Source: an uncultured Spirochaetales bacterium
GTDB lineage: Bacteria; Spirochaetota; Spirochaetia; Sphaerochaetales; Sphaerochaetaceae
Assembly: GCA_949297785.1 (NCBI GenBank)
Contig: CASFTW010000007.1
Span: forward strand, 30,110 to 94,109
Length of the DNA: 64,000 nucleotides
Reading direction: 5' to 3'
Below are positions 46,047 to 54,317 of this stretch, in pieces. The notes below the pieces were generated by a model that saw nothing but the letters and a program-made list of their open reading frames with translations, had not been told where the DNA came from and did not search any database. Both the position numbers and the translations under genes were made by a program. Numbering within the stretch: the stretch's first letter is position 1; each line of letters opens with the position of its first letter.

Positions 46047-47149
46047 TTCTCCTCCTTTCCTTTTTCGTCCATTACGAGCATATTCATGGTTGTAGCCACG
46101 TTTCTTTCATCTTCAGGAAGAACATGGGTGTAACGATTCAGAATCTGCATACTGGAATGCCCCGCAATCCGTGCAACGACGTGAGGGGGTATCATTGCTG
46201 ATGCCCCAAGCATCGCTGTAAGTGCCGTATGGCGGAGATCATGAACCCTTATCTCACAAAACCCCAGGTCTCTAGCTGCTTTCTTCAGCATCATTGTCAC
46301 CTTCGACTTTGACAGACAGAACAGCCTGTCATCTGGCCCAACATCGTAGAGGAGCTTCATATATTCTCTGAGTTCTTCGACAAGGAAGTCTGGCAGAGGA
46401 ATAATACGGTTGCTGGTTCTTGTTTTCGGAGAAGTGGTGTGCTCTTCACCATTGAGCACATAGTATGTCTTCGTGATGCTGAGAGTCTTTTCCTCCCAAT
46501 TGATGTCACGTGGTGTCAGTGCCAGCCCCTCACCTTCCCTTATTCCAAGCCACAGCAGCAGCTCGAAGTAGTAGAAGTACCTGGGATACTGCTGCATATA
46601 CTTGGAAAATGCCTTCATCTGCTCAAGAGACCAGCAGTTGGTCTTTATATCGGTATCTGACCCAAGATTGCCAACAAGCGCTGCAGGATTGCGAGGCAGT
46701 CCGAAGAATCTTACAGCGTGATTGAAACATGCGGTAAGCTGATTATGCACAGTCTTAAGAAAAACCGGCTTATACTTCTTCTTTGTCTTCTCATCAACAG
46801 CCTCAAGAAGAGTGTCGTGCCACTTAATGATATCCTTTGTATCAATCTCCTTAAGTACACGGTCTCCAAAATACGGGAGGATATGCTTGTTCAGAATATT
46901 CATCTTTGTCTGCATCGTGCTCTCTTTCACGCGTTTCGTGATATAAGGAAGATACTGTGTCTCGACGAAGACCCTGAAGGTCATATCGGTATTGCCTTCG
47001 ACGCTAAGGCGGGCTTCACTCTCCCACTTCACAGCTTCCTTGCGTGTCTTGAACCCTCTTTTCTTCACGGTTCTATATGAACCAGTCCAGTCGGTATAAC
47101 TGAACTGCACGAACCATGTACCCATTCTTTCATCCTTGTATATTGGCAT
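46043..47149 (-). CDS. Tyrosine-type site-specific integrase
   Basis: The 368-residue protein has a standard integrase layout. An N-terminal AP2-like arm-binding segment (G-T-W-F-V-Q-F-S-Y-T-D-W-T-G, then K-R-G-F-K-T-R-K-E-A) precedes a SAM-like core-binding domain. The catalytic domain has L-L-W-L-G-I-R-E-G-E with Arg-I, H-D-L-R-H-T-A-L with Arg-II and its His, A-G-H-S-S, and nucleophile Tyr340 in N-R-Y-T-H-V. All residues are intact, unlike the recombinase-like pair at the left end. It lies mid-island rather than at an end, suggesting a nested element or a captured module. Confidence 0.92.
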   Translation of the reverse strand: MPIYKDERMGTWFVQFSYTDWTGSYRTVKKRGFKTRKEAVKWESEARLSVEGNTDMTFRVFVETQYLPYITKRVKESTMQTKMNILNKHILPYFGDRVLKEIDTKDIIKWHDTLLEAVDEKTKKKYKPVFLKTVHNQLTACFNHAVRFFGLPRNPAALVGNLGSDTDIKTNCWSLEQMKAFSKYMQQYPRYFYYFELLLWLGIREGEGLALTPRDINWEEKTLSITKTYYVLNGEEHTTSPKTRTSNRIIPLPDFLVEELREYMKLLYDVGPDDRLFCLSKSKVTMMLKKAARDLGFCEIRVHDLRHTALTAMLGASAMIPPHVVARIAGHSSMQILNRYTHVLPEDERNVATTMNMLVMDEKGKEEK

Positions 47150-47188
47150 TGCATTGCCTCCTTGTCCTGATTTTGTGATTAGCGTGCT

Positions 47189-47210
47189 GGGCCGGAATCA
47201 CCACCGGCCC
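47189..47210. terminator. Hairpin between excisionase-like and integrase genes
   Basis: Arms GGGCCGG and CCGGCCC with an 8-nt loop, perfect. It lies 10 nt after the excisionase-like stop in minus-strand reading, without a T-run, so it may attenuate rather than end transcription. Confidence 0.45.
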
Positions 47211-47220
47211 TTGTCTATCA

Positions 47221-47415
47221 TCAGTTTCCTCCGTAGAACTTCTTCAGAAAGTACTTCGTAGGCACCTTGCCGCTGATGATGATGTACCCCTGATCCTTAA
47301 GCTCCATGTTGAGCTTCCTGATGAGCTTGTATGCTGTGGGAACGCTGATGTCCATGAAATCAGCCACTGATTCCGCATTCATAAACCTAGTTTCTGGCAT
47401 GTTCTTTTTCCTCAT
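47221..47415 (-). CDS. Excisionase-like small HTH protein
   Basis: In this 64-residue protein, A-E-S-V-A-D-F-M-D-I-S-V-P-T-A-Y-K-L-I-R-K-L-N is a winged-helix/excisionase-type HTH, ending in T-K-Y-F-L-K-K-F-Y. It lies 71 bases upstream of the integrase on the same strand, the usual xis-int order, and probably directs excision. A start at the internal Met (M-P-E-T-R) with GAGG 9 nt upstream is an alternative. Confidence 0.7.
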   Translation of the reverse strand: MRKKNMPETRFMNAESVADFMDISVPTAYKLIRKLNMELKDQGYIIISGKVPTKYFLKKFYGGN

Positions 47416-47663
47416 GTGCTAGTTTCTCACCGGTCTCTGCCAGATGCAGGACCTTGTAACTCGTGACTACCTACACGCCAGCCGGAATCGATTCGGACTG
47501 TCTTGCCGATATTGCATCACATGATTATCATTGACACATCGGTGCGACCATGTTGTCGCTGTGCAGGTGCTGTTTCCACCTCGCAGGCCAGCGGGTGTCA
47601 GCTACCCAGCTGGCTGCCGGTTTTCATCTGATGAACCTGTCATCAGAATGTTTTGAATCTCCT
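47416..47663. other. 248-base gap with strong hairpins
   Basis: No gene is seen. Two stems stand out: GCGAC-N6-GTCGC (47544-47559) and a long one at 47584-47616, where CAG, CCAGC and GGGT on the left pair with ACCC, GCTGG and CTG on the right with single bulges. A palindrome GAATCGATTC is also present. It is the leader region of the excisionase-like gene in minus-strand reading and could hold recombination or regulatory sites. Confidence 0.45.
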
Positions 47664-48173
47664 CTAGAGATTCACAATCTGTCTGTCGTCATCATCATAG
47701 TGATGTCTCCATCCCAGACGCATATGGATCAGGCTGTCCAGAGTAAGCCCACCCAGATGAAGAGCGATGGCATCCGCCCTCTGAATGTCGATGTCCTTAC
47801 CGTGATTACAGCAGGCGGCAAGTCCTGCAATGGTCTTGCCTGATACTTCTGACAGTTCATAGGCATCGACACCCTCGTTTGAACATATGACCTGGATATT
47901 CCTCCAGAAGCGAGAGTAGAGACTTGTGGCAGTATCTGCTGCGTAACAAACAGGCTCAATCTTTCCATCCTCGCCGATAAGCGAGTCAATGGACACCTCA
48001 AGGGCGATTGCAATCTTGAGCACAAGCTGAAAACTGAGACCGGTCGCGATGTAGGTCAGCGTCTGGAGAAAGACCTCGCTGACTCCTGTCTTCTGCTCCA
48101 CCCAGCCGAGGGAGAGCTTCCTCTTGGTTAGGATTCTGTTGAGATTTTCGATGAAGATTGACGTGATGTGCAT
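47664..48173 (-). CDS. Tandem XRE-type helix-turn-helix protein
   Basis: The start at 48173 is chosen because GGAGGT lies 4 nt upstream; a Met ten codons earlier has none. The 169-residue protein carries two XRE-like HTH units. The first spans residues ~3-60 (I-L-T-K-R-K-L-S-L-G-W-V-E-Q-K-T-G-V-S-E). The second spans ~85-155 (E-G-V-D-A-Y-E-L-S-E-V-S-G-K-T-I-A-G-L-A). Duplicated XRE domains suggest a repressor controlling the neighbouring operon. Confidence 0.65.
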   Translation of the reverse strand: MHITSIFIENLNRILTKRKLSLGWVEQKTGVSEVFLQTLTYIATGLSFQLVLKIAIALEVSIDSLIGEDGKIEPVCYAADTATSLYSRFWRNIQVICSNEGVDAYELSEVSGKTIAGLAACCNHGKDIDIQRADAIALHLGGLTLDSLIHMRLGWRHHYDDDDRQIVNL

Positions 48174-48188
48174 ATGCACCTCCGTGTA

Positions 48189-48246
48189 TAGGTCCGGTCT
48201 CATGCGAGACCGGTCTGTTGCGAATTCCTGAACTGGTCAGGACCTA
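48189..48246 (-). promoter_or_regulatory. Three-stem structured element before the tandem-HTH gene
   Basis: TAGGTCC (48189-48195) pairs with GGACCTA (48240-48246) and encloses GGTCTC-ATGC-GAGACC (48196-48211). A third stem CCTGA-ACTGG-TCAGG (48227-48241) shares two bases with the outer stem, so the two are mutually exclusive. The layout, directly upstream of the HTH ribosome binding site, resembles an attenuator or protein-binding leader. Confidence 0.45.
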
Positions 48247-48600
48247 TTTCCTTTCAATACGAGGAATGCAGAACGAATATGTGATAATCTCGCTCTCTTT
48301 CGTTGCCATCTCATCGATGAGTGTTATCGAGAGATCTCCCATCTTGCCGACTTCAAGTTTGACCTTGTCTCCAAGGCTTGAAAGTTCGTAAACACATGGT
48401 GTCTCGAGTACAGTCAAGGGAAGAATAAGCAGATCGTCTGCGACCGGGACATCTCCTTCAGCATCAAGGAGAGCGAGAAAGAGTCTATTCGTTTCGGAAT
48501 ATCTGACTTTGCACGTTCCAAGCAGTGCCCATGTCTCTTTCGATATCGGGAAACTCTGGGCGAAGAAGAGATTCTTGAATACAAATTCAGTCCTGAACAT
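48244..48600 (-). CDS. Small unknown protein A of a three-paralogue cluster
   Basis: The start at 48600 has GGAGG 9 nt upstream; an ATG at 48609 is too close to that site. This 118-residue protein belongs to no family I recognise. It shares with the next two genes the pattern F-F-A-Q-x-F, a N-R-L-F-L-A-L-L strand, V-A-D-D-L-L-I-L-P-L, and D-K-V-K-L-E-V then S-I-T-L near the end. It is predicted to be beta-rich and acidic. The start lies within the end of gene B, so the genes are coupled. Confidence 0.6.
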   Translation of the reverse strand: MFRTEFVFKNLFFAQSFPISKETWALLGTCKVRYSETNRLFLALLDAEGDVPVADDLLILPLTVLETPCVYELSSLGDKVKLEVGKMGDLSITLIDEMATKESEIITYSFCIPRIERK

Positions 48601-48982
48601 CTTCTTCATCCTCCATATCTGCCTCTTTCTTAATCGCTATCGGAAGACAGATGTCATAGATTTCGACAGCATCAGGATTGCTTCCTGCCGAGTCATCAAG
48701 AGTGATGAAGATTTCACCTGATTCCTCGATGTCCAATCTGGCAGTGATATCGCCCCAGCTGTAAAGTCCGAAGCTGGACGGCTTCGCGAGATGAGAAAGT
48801 GGCAATACGAGCTCATCCTCCACTTCAAGCTTTCCATCTTCAGTCTTGACCATCAGAAAATAGAGACGGCCATAAGCAGCACCAGACCTTCTTCCTGTCG
48901 CCAGCACTACCCATGTATTTTTTGCATAAGGGAAAGCATGAGCGAACAGGATACATGTGAATACATAATCATTGAGTGTCAT
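48587..48982 (-). CDS. Small unknown protein B of a three-paralogue cluster
   Basis: The start at 48982 is chosen because AGGAG lies 8 nt upstream and because similarity to its paralogues begins exactly there; an ATG 37 codons earlier is rejected. In this 131-residue protein F-A-H-A-F-P, G-R-L-Y-F-L-M-V, V-E-D-E-L-V-L-P-L-S and I-F-I-T-L-D-D line up with gene A and gene C. It has a charged C-terminal tail (K-K-E-A-D-M-E-D-E-E-D-V). Function unknown. Confidence 0.6.
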   Translation of the reverse strand: MTLNDYVFTCILFAHAFPYAKNTWVVLATGRRSGAAYGRLYFLMVKTEDGKLEVEDELVLPLSHLAKPSSFGLYSWGDITARLDIEESGEIFITLDDSAGSNPDAVEIYDICLPIAIKKEADMEDEEDVQD

Positions 48983-49044
48983 CAGTAAGACTCCTTCGAT
49001 TTGGTTTTCTCTTTTCCATTCAGAGAGATCATTGATTGCTAACG

Positions 49045-49104
49045 GGCGAGCATCGCCGGTCACATCCTCTTCAACCCATCCACTCTCCTCCAAGAGGGAG
49101 GAGA
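49045..49104. other. Two hairpins between paralogues B and C
   Basis: GGCGA-GCA-TCGCC (49045-49057) and TCTCCTCC-N5-GGAGGAGA (49084-49104, with outer CCAT/ATGG). The first has the G-N-A triloop seen in the large hairpin series at 49.6-50.25 kb. Confidence 0.45.
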
Positions 49105-49122
49105 ATGGAGGAATAGGTGCGC

Positions 49123-49476
49123 TCAGTAATACGAGAGCTTGAAAGAGGTCCTCTTTTCGACGTCATCTTCGCACGGACTGATGGCACGCATGGTGACGTA
49201 AACATCGTCGCGTTCACCCAGAAACAGTTTTGCTGTTACATCGTCTGCTGCGAGGTCTACACTCCTGCCTTTTGCGATGTACTCGAAGGTGCACGGCACC
49301 ACCACTTCATCAAGAATCTCAAGTCCATCTTCTTTCTTTCCCACAAGGCAGAAGAAGATACGGTCATCTGAAGAAGCAGTGGAGGAAAGTCCCCGGAAAA
49401 CGAAGATTCCACAGTCTGCAGTGATCCTCTGTGCGAAGAAGATCGTGTCAACATAATGATTTGAAATTTTCAGCAT
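49123..49476 (-). CDS. Small unknown protein C of a three-paralogue cluster
   Basis: AGGAGG lies 10 nt before the ATG. The 117-residue protein is the first gene of the minus-strand cluster. T-I-F-F-A-Q, D-R-I-F-F-C-L-V, E-I-L-D-E-V-V-V-P and D-V-Y-V-T-M align with genes A and B, while the rest has diverged greatly. This suggests old duplications kept as a set. It has no signal peptide or membrane segment. Its neighbours suggest a cargo or defence function, but none can be assigned. Confidence 0.6.
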   Translation of the reverse strand: MLKISNHYVDTIFFAQRITADCGIFVFRGLSSTASSDDRIFFCLVGKKEDGLEILDEVVVPCTFEYIAKGRSVDLAADDVTAKLFLGERDDVYVTMRAISPCEDDVEKRTSFKLSYY

Positions 49477-49532
49477 ATGATTTATGCCTCCTGATAAGTT
49501 TTTTCCTGTTCAAAGGAATACGATGATCTGAA

Positions 49533-50338
49533 TCAGGACGACGTCCTGACTCCCTTATATTTCAACAGAACAATGAAGTTCTGATTGTTTTCAGGCTGTT
49601 TCTGCCTGTTTCTTCACGGAATACCTTAAGGAGCTGAAAGCTCTTATTCCGTTCCTTGTCACACCCTTTCCTCAATCCCTCCCGGAGGGAGGCAAGAAAG
49701 GGACGGACATGTCGACATAACGTTCAGCAACTACAATTACGCATTCGGTTTCATCACGTTGAATAAGAGCGGGATTTATGATTTTCCTGTATCAACGGCG
49801 CACTGATTCAATTCTTTTTTTATTCTCTTGATTTCCTCCTCTTCTCTGATGCACACATCTTTTCAGATGGAGTCGTAAATTCATGAACACTTCATCTGTC
49901 CATATCCGAAATCGTCTTGTTCTCTTCACCTCCTTACATCTTTTCCGAAAGCTCCCGTAGGGAGTTGGAAACGATTCACTTCGATTTTGTTGATCAGGAT
50001 TTCTTCTGACACTTGATCCGAAAACCGCACGGAGTGCGGAAAGATGGAAATCCTGCGAGCCGCATCCAGTATCCAGCGAAACCATTCTGCTTCCTATGCT
50101 TGTTACGCATTTCCAGGAAGGCACCGTAGGTGCAATCTGGAAAATCGAAATATCTCTTAAACTTCTGAATTCAGGCATTCTGTGTTTGCTCCTTCTACCG
50201 ATTCTTTCAATCACACTCACAAACAAGGGGCGCTGTAAGCGCAACTGCCCAATAAATCAAAATCAGAAGCGATGACCCAATACTTTATCTGCTTCTTGCA
50301 ACAAATACATAGACGCGGGCATCCACAAGATGTCCGCG
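49533..50338. repeat. Series of short hairpins with shared architecture, not sequence
   Basis: No convincing gene lies in 49477-50596. Instead there are nine hairpins: TCAGGAC-GAC-GTCCTGA (49533), CAGGC-N7-GCCTG (49592), GAGCT-GAA-AGCTC (49631), CCTCCC-GGA-GGGAGG (49678), CTCCC-GTA-GGGAG (49952), CCGCAC-GGA-GTGCGG (50025), GCACC-GTA-GGTGC (50122), GCGCT-GTA-AGCGC (50230) and a 10-bp stem with a 5-nt loop (50314-50338). Six have G-N-A triloops. Most are enclosed by a second, unrelated outer stem: TGAAG/CTTCA, ACGGAAT/ATTCCGT, CCCTTTC/GAAAGGG, TTTCC/GGAAA, GGATTTC/GAAATCC, TTTCCAG/CTGGAAA. The stem sequences differ but pairing and loop type are kept, as expected for folded RNA or single-stranded DNA. 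Confidence 0.6.
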
Positions 50339-50350
50339 CATGGGGCGGGA

Positions 50351-50358
50351 GGGGGGGG
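50351..50358 (+). repeat. G8 homopolymer tract
   Basis: A run of eight G follows GGGCGGGA in the gap, about 240 bases before the defence-operon regulator. Such tracts vary in length by slippage and can alter promoter spacing, though no promoter is recognised here. Confidence 0.4.
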
Positions 50359-50596
50359 AGATAAAAAAAGCAAAGTCTGAATCTCCAGATTTCCATCAGG
50401 AACAATGGTTCTGAAGTTGACTTTCAGGATAGTTCAGTATGAAGTTGATCAATGGAGTCAGGTTTTGGCATATAAGAGGAATGATTTGAGGATTAGCCCT
50501 TTTCCGATTATTACGCTTATAAAAAAGGCAACAGCAATCATTTGTTCTGCATGCCGCCAAATTGAATATTTCGATTTTTAGAAATATAATGAATCC

Positions 50597-50800
50597 ATGC
50601 TTTCAATCGATGACTATTCAACAGCAAAGGAAATGGCTTTGATATGGGGAATAACGGACAGGATGGTCATCCATTACTGTGACAAGGGACTCATACCCGA
50701 TGCAGTGAAAAAAGGGAATCTCTGGCTGATTCCAACTAATACAAAGAAGCCAGAGGACAGAAGATTGAAAGCAAATCGGAAAGGTGATCAGGAGAGCTGA
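50597..50800 (+). CDS. Small HTH regulator of the defence operon
   Basis: This 67-residue protein begins Y-S-T-A-K-E-M-A-L-I-W-G-I-T-D-R-M-V-I-H-Y-C and continues G-L-I-P-D-A-V-K-K-G-N-L-W-L-I-P, the excisionase/MerR-like HTH commonly found as a short stand-alone regulator. It is the first gene of the plus-strand operon, 3 bases before the SNF2 helicase gene, and is the likely controller of the operon. Confidence 0.75.
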   Translation: MLSIDDYSTAKEMALIWGITDRMVIHYCDKGLIPDAVKKGNLWLIPTNTKKPEDRRLKANRKGDQES

Positions 50801-50803
50801 AGG

Positions 50804-53800
50804 GTGAATCTTCAGGAGATAAAACAAGGAATCAGAATCAGAGGACTGTGCACAGGAGAGGATGTATCCGTCATCAGTACAGTACCATTCGATTCCGGTG
50901 CAATGACTGTCATTTACCAGAAGGCAGACGGCTCGCTCGGACAAAGGCTTGTATACTCTGCAGCTGCAGAAGGTATGAGCAATGTGTCAGAACAGGAACG
51001 CTTTGACTTCTCTGCCAGTCCTGAGATATTCAAGCTTGTCGCAGAAGCCCAGCGCATAAAACTCGCCTACCTTTTCGATCCATATATTGCAGTCAACACA
51101 TCCAATGTCATGCCTCTGCCCCACCAGATAACAGCTGTGTATGAGAAGATGCTGCCAATGCATCCATTGAGGTACGTTCTCGCAGATGATCCCGGTGCCG
51201 GTAAGACGATAATGACAGGACTTCTCCTGAAAGAACTAATCATCCGCTCTGATGTGAAACGTGCTCTCATCGTTTCTCCTGGAAATCTTGTCAACCAGTG
51301 GCAGGATGAGCTGTATCAGAAATTCAATCTCTCCTTTGAAATCATGACGAATGAGATGATCGAAAGTGCGAGAAGCGGGAATGTGTTCCTTGAGCATGAT
51401 ATGCTGATTTCCCGTCTTGATAAGCTTGCACGGAACGATGACATCAAGAATCTGATAGAAGCCACCGATTGGGATATCGTTGTCATTGATGAGGCTCATA
51501 AGCTATCCGCCAACGTTATCGGTACAAAGATCAATTACACAAAGAGGTTCAACATCGGGAGGCTCTTATCAAAGCATACAAGACACTTTCTTCTCTTGAC
51601 AGCAACCCCGCATAGCGGAGATGAAGCGAATTTCCAGATGTTCATGTCCTTGATAGATGAGGACAGATTCACAGGCCATGGAAGCAGAACTGAACCTGTT
51701 GATACATCCGATGTCATGAGAAGGCTTGTGAAGGAGGATCTGCTCACATTCGAAGGCAAGCCTCTGTTTCCGGAGCGTACTGCAACTACAGTCTCTTACA
51801 ACCTCTCATACGAGGAACAGTCACTCTATGAAGAAGTTTCCGACTATGTCAGAGAGCAGTTCAACAGGGCTGACAGACTCAAGAACAACAAGCGAGTCGC
51901 AGTAGGCTTTGCTCTCACTGTCCTGCAAAGAAGGCTGGCCTCATCCCCGGAGGCAATCTATCAGTCTCTCAGACGCAGACGCGAAAGACTTGAAAACAAG
52001 CTCGAAGAGATAAAGAACAAACCCGAGATTCTGATGAACTCAGTGCCCGGTTATGACATTGATGACGATTATGATGATCCGGATGATTTCACAGACGACG
52101 AGCTGGAAGGTTTTGAAAACCAGTTCATAGATGATGCAACAGCTGCAAGATCGATTGAAGAGCTTCGAACTGAAATCATCGCGTTGAAAGGCATCGAGGA
52201 TAAAGCTCTCAATCTCAGAAACAGCGGTGTCGATAAGAAATGGGATGAAGTGTCCAAGCTCCTCCAGTCCAGTGAAATGAAAACCAGAACAGGAGAGAGG
52301 GAGAAGATTATCATCTTCACCGAACACAAAGACACGCTCAAATATCTTGAGATGCGAATAAAGACACTCCTCGGAAAGCAGGATGCTGTCATGACAATCC
52401 AGGGAGGCATGTCCAGGGCGGACAGGAAGTTCGTCGAGGATTCATTCCGCCAGAACAAGGATGTCTCGGTTCTGATTGCAACAGATGCTGCAGGTGAAGG
52501 CATAAACCTCCAGAGAGCACATCTGATGATCAACTATGACCTTCCATGGAACCCGAACAGGATTGAGCAGAGGTTCGGAAGAATCCATCGTATCGGACAG
52601 AAAGAGATATGCCATCTGTGGAACATCGTTGCAAAGAACACCCGGGAAGGCGAAGTGTTCTCAAGACTTTTTGCCAAACTGGAGATTGAAAGGCACAGCC
52701 TCGGAGGAAAGGTCTTCGATGTTCTCGGAAAGATTGCGTTTGACGACAAACCTCTCAGGGAGATTCTCATCGAAGCAATCAGATTCGGCAACGAGCCAGA
52801 GCACAGGGATTACATCAACACTGTCGTAAACACTGCTCTCGATACCGAGCATCTGAAGAAGATGATAGATGAACGTGCGCTCTCAAAGGATTTCCTTACT
52901 CCAGAGAAAGTATATGAAGTCAAGGAAGAGATGGAGAGGATGAATGCCAGACGTCTCCAGCCCTACTACATCAAATCGTTCTTCAAAGCTGCAATGGATC
53001 TTGCTGGTGGTTCATATCATCCACGAGAGAATGGAAGATTCGAAGTAAGGAGAATTCCGAATAAGGTCATTGAGGCTTATGAGCCTGTATATAACAGAAG
53101 CGTCCTGAAGGCTTATGAGCGGATATGTTTCGACCGAAGTGAGATCAATATTCCAGGAAAGCCTGATGCAGATCTTATCGCACCCGGACATCCACTCATG
53201 GATGCCCTGATTTCCTACATCCTGAAGAACTACCAGAAAGAGGCAGATAAAGGCACCATTCTGGTTTCAGATGCGATTACAGAGCCGCGCATTCTCTGCT
53301 CTCTCGATTACTCTGTCCGTGATGGCGTTGTCATCAACAACAAAGAGAGAATCGTATCAAGGCAGATGTGTTTTGTGCAGATTGATAAGAATGGAATGAC
53401 GTATCAGGGAGGTCCTGCCCCGTATCTTGATTATTCAGCTCCATCAGAGACCGAGAAATATGATTGCAGATCAATCCTTGAATCTGAGCATTGGATATCA
53501 ACGGACTTCATCGAGACAAAGGCAATCAGCTTTGCTGTCAACACACTCATCCCCAGACTCTATGATGCGACAAGATCATACAGAATCAGAATGGTTGACA
53601 AGATTGAGTCCGAGACAAAGAAAAGACTCAAGGATGAAATTTTCTACTGGGACAACAAAGCTTCTGAATATAGGGAAGCCGAACGAAAAGGAAGCAACAA
53701 GCCTAATCTCAAAGTGAATATGGTGAATGCTCAGAACAGGGCTGATGAGCTTGAAAGGAGAATGAACTCAAGGCTTGAGCATCTGTCAAAAGAAAGGGAA

Positions 53801-54313
53801 CTCTCCCCTATGCCGCCTGTCTTGTCAACAGTCGCATTGGTTGTTCCCAAAGAAAGCATTAAGGCCGACAGGTTCGCAGAACCAGATCCGCCATATGATG
53901 CAGTAGATAGGAAGGCCATTGAAATGGCTGCCATGAATGCTGTCATGGAGATAGAGAGAAAACTCGGCTACATACCCCGCGATGTAAGCAAGAACAACTG
54001 TGGCTATGACATTGAATCCTTCATCCCAGAAAACCTTAGAGGCCCTGAAGGATATTCACTAAGGTGCATTGAGGTCAAAGGCAAAAGCATCTATCACGAT
54101 GGCACCGTGACAATCACACGCAATGAAATACTTACTGCTCTGAACATTCCAAAGCAGTACATTCTGGCAATCATAGTCGTTGAAGGAGAATCAACCACTG
54201 CAACGTATTGCCAGAACATGTTCTCAAAAGATATTGAAAACGCTGCCGAGTCGACAAATTTCAATGTCGCAAGACTGCTGGCGCAATCAGATATAGTTTA
54301 TGATGAGAGGTGA
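50804..54313 (+). CDS. SNF2-type helicase with C-terminal DUF3883 domain (DrmD/BrxHII-like)
   Basis: This 1169-residue protein starts at GTG (AGGAG about 10 nt upstream). Walker A D-P-G-A-G-K-T is near residue 129, V-V-I-D-E-A-H near 227, L-T-A-T-P-H-S-G near 265, an acidic linker near 410-435, and the second RecA lobe ends N-R-I-E-Q-R-F-G-R-I-H-R-I-G-Q near 587. The C-terminus (about 1060-1130) is a DUF3883 domain, C-I-E-V-K-G-K-S, nuclease-like in shape. SNF2 helicases of this kind occur in DISARM class 1 (DrmD) and BREX type 3 (BrxHII). It should translocate on DNA. It overlaps no gene but is tightly followed by the methyltransferase. Confidence 0.88.
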   Translation: MNLQEIKQGIRIRGLCTGEDVSVISTVPFDSGAMTVIYQKADGSLGQRLVYSAAAEGMSNVSEQERFDFSASPEIFKLVAEAQRIKLAYLFDPYIAVNTSNVMPLPHQITAVYEKMLPMHPLRYVLADDPGAGKTIMTGLLLKELIIRSDVKRALIVSPGNLVNQWQDELYQKFNLSFEIMTNEMIESARSGNVFLEHDMLISRLDKLARNDDIKNLIEATDWDIVVIDEAHKLSANVIGTKINYTKRFNIGRLLSKHTRHFLLLTATPHSGDEANFQMFMSLIDEDRFTGHGSRTEPVDTSDVMRRLVKEDLLTFEGKPLFPERTATTVSYNLSYEEQSLYEEVSDYVREQFNRADRLKNNKRVAVGFALTVLQRRLASSPEAIYQSLRRRRERLENKLEEIKNKPEILMNSVPGYDIDDDYDDPDDFTDDELEGFENQFIDDATAARSIEELRTEIIALKGIEDKALNLRNSGVDKKWDEVSKLLQSSEMKTRTGEREKIIIFTEHKDTLKYLEMRIKTLLGKQDAVMTIQGGMSRADRKFVEDSFRQNKDVSVLIATDAAGEGINLQRAHLMINYDLPWNPNRIEQRFGRIHRIGQKEICHLWNIVAKNTREGEVFSRLFAKLEIERHSLGGKVFDVLGKIAFDDKPLREILIEAIRFGNEPEHRDYINTVVNTALDTEHLKKMIDERALSKDFLTPEKVYEVKEEMERMNARRLQPYYIKSFFKAAMDLAGGSYHPRENGRFEVRRIPNKVIEAYEPVYNRSVLKAYERICFDRSEINIPGKPDADLIAPGHPLMDALISYILKNYQKEADKGTILVSDAITEPRILCSLDYSVRDGVVINNKERIVSRQMCFVQIDKNGMTYQGGPAPYLDYSAPSETEKYDCRSILESEHWISTDFIETKAISFAVNTLIPRLYDATRSYRIRMVDKIESETKKRLKDEIFYWDNKASEYREAERKGSNKPNLKVNMVNAQNRADELERRMNSRLEHLSKERELSPMPPVLSTVALVVPKESIKADRFAEPDPPYDAVDRKAIEMAAMNAVMEIERKLGYIPRDVSKNNCGYDIESFIPENLRGPEGYSLRCIEVKGKSIYHDGTVTITRNEILTALNIPKQYILAIIVVEGESTTATYCQNMFSKDIENAAESTNFNVARLLAQSDIVYDER

Positions 54314-54317
54314 AGAT

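Noticed and set aside
49792..50244. A 150-codon minus-strand frame in the hairpin region
   Set aside because: Arg/Ser-rich composition with no ribosome binding site, and it runs straight through the paired hairpin arms; the stems explain the sequence better.
49533..50338. Integron attC sites
   Set aside because: Hairpins are short, lack the conserved GTT-containing core ends and have no gene cassettes between them; the mid-island integrase is not an IntI type.
49533..50338. REP/RAYT-type repeats or a series of terminators
   Set aside because: REP elements share sequence and have GTAG at the hairpin foot, whereas here GTAG is in the loop and stems differ; T-runs needed for terminators are mostly missing.
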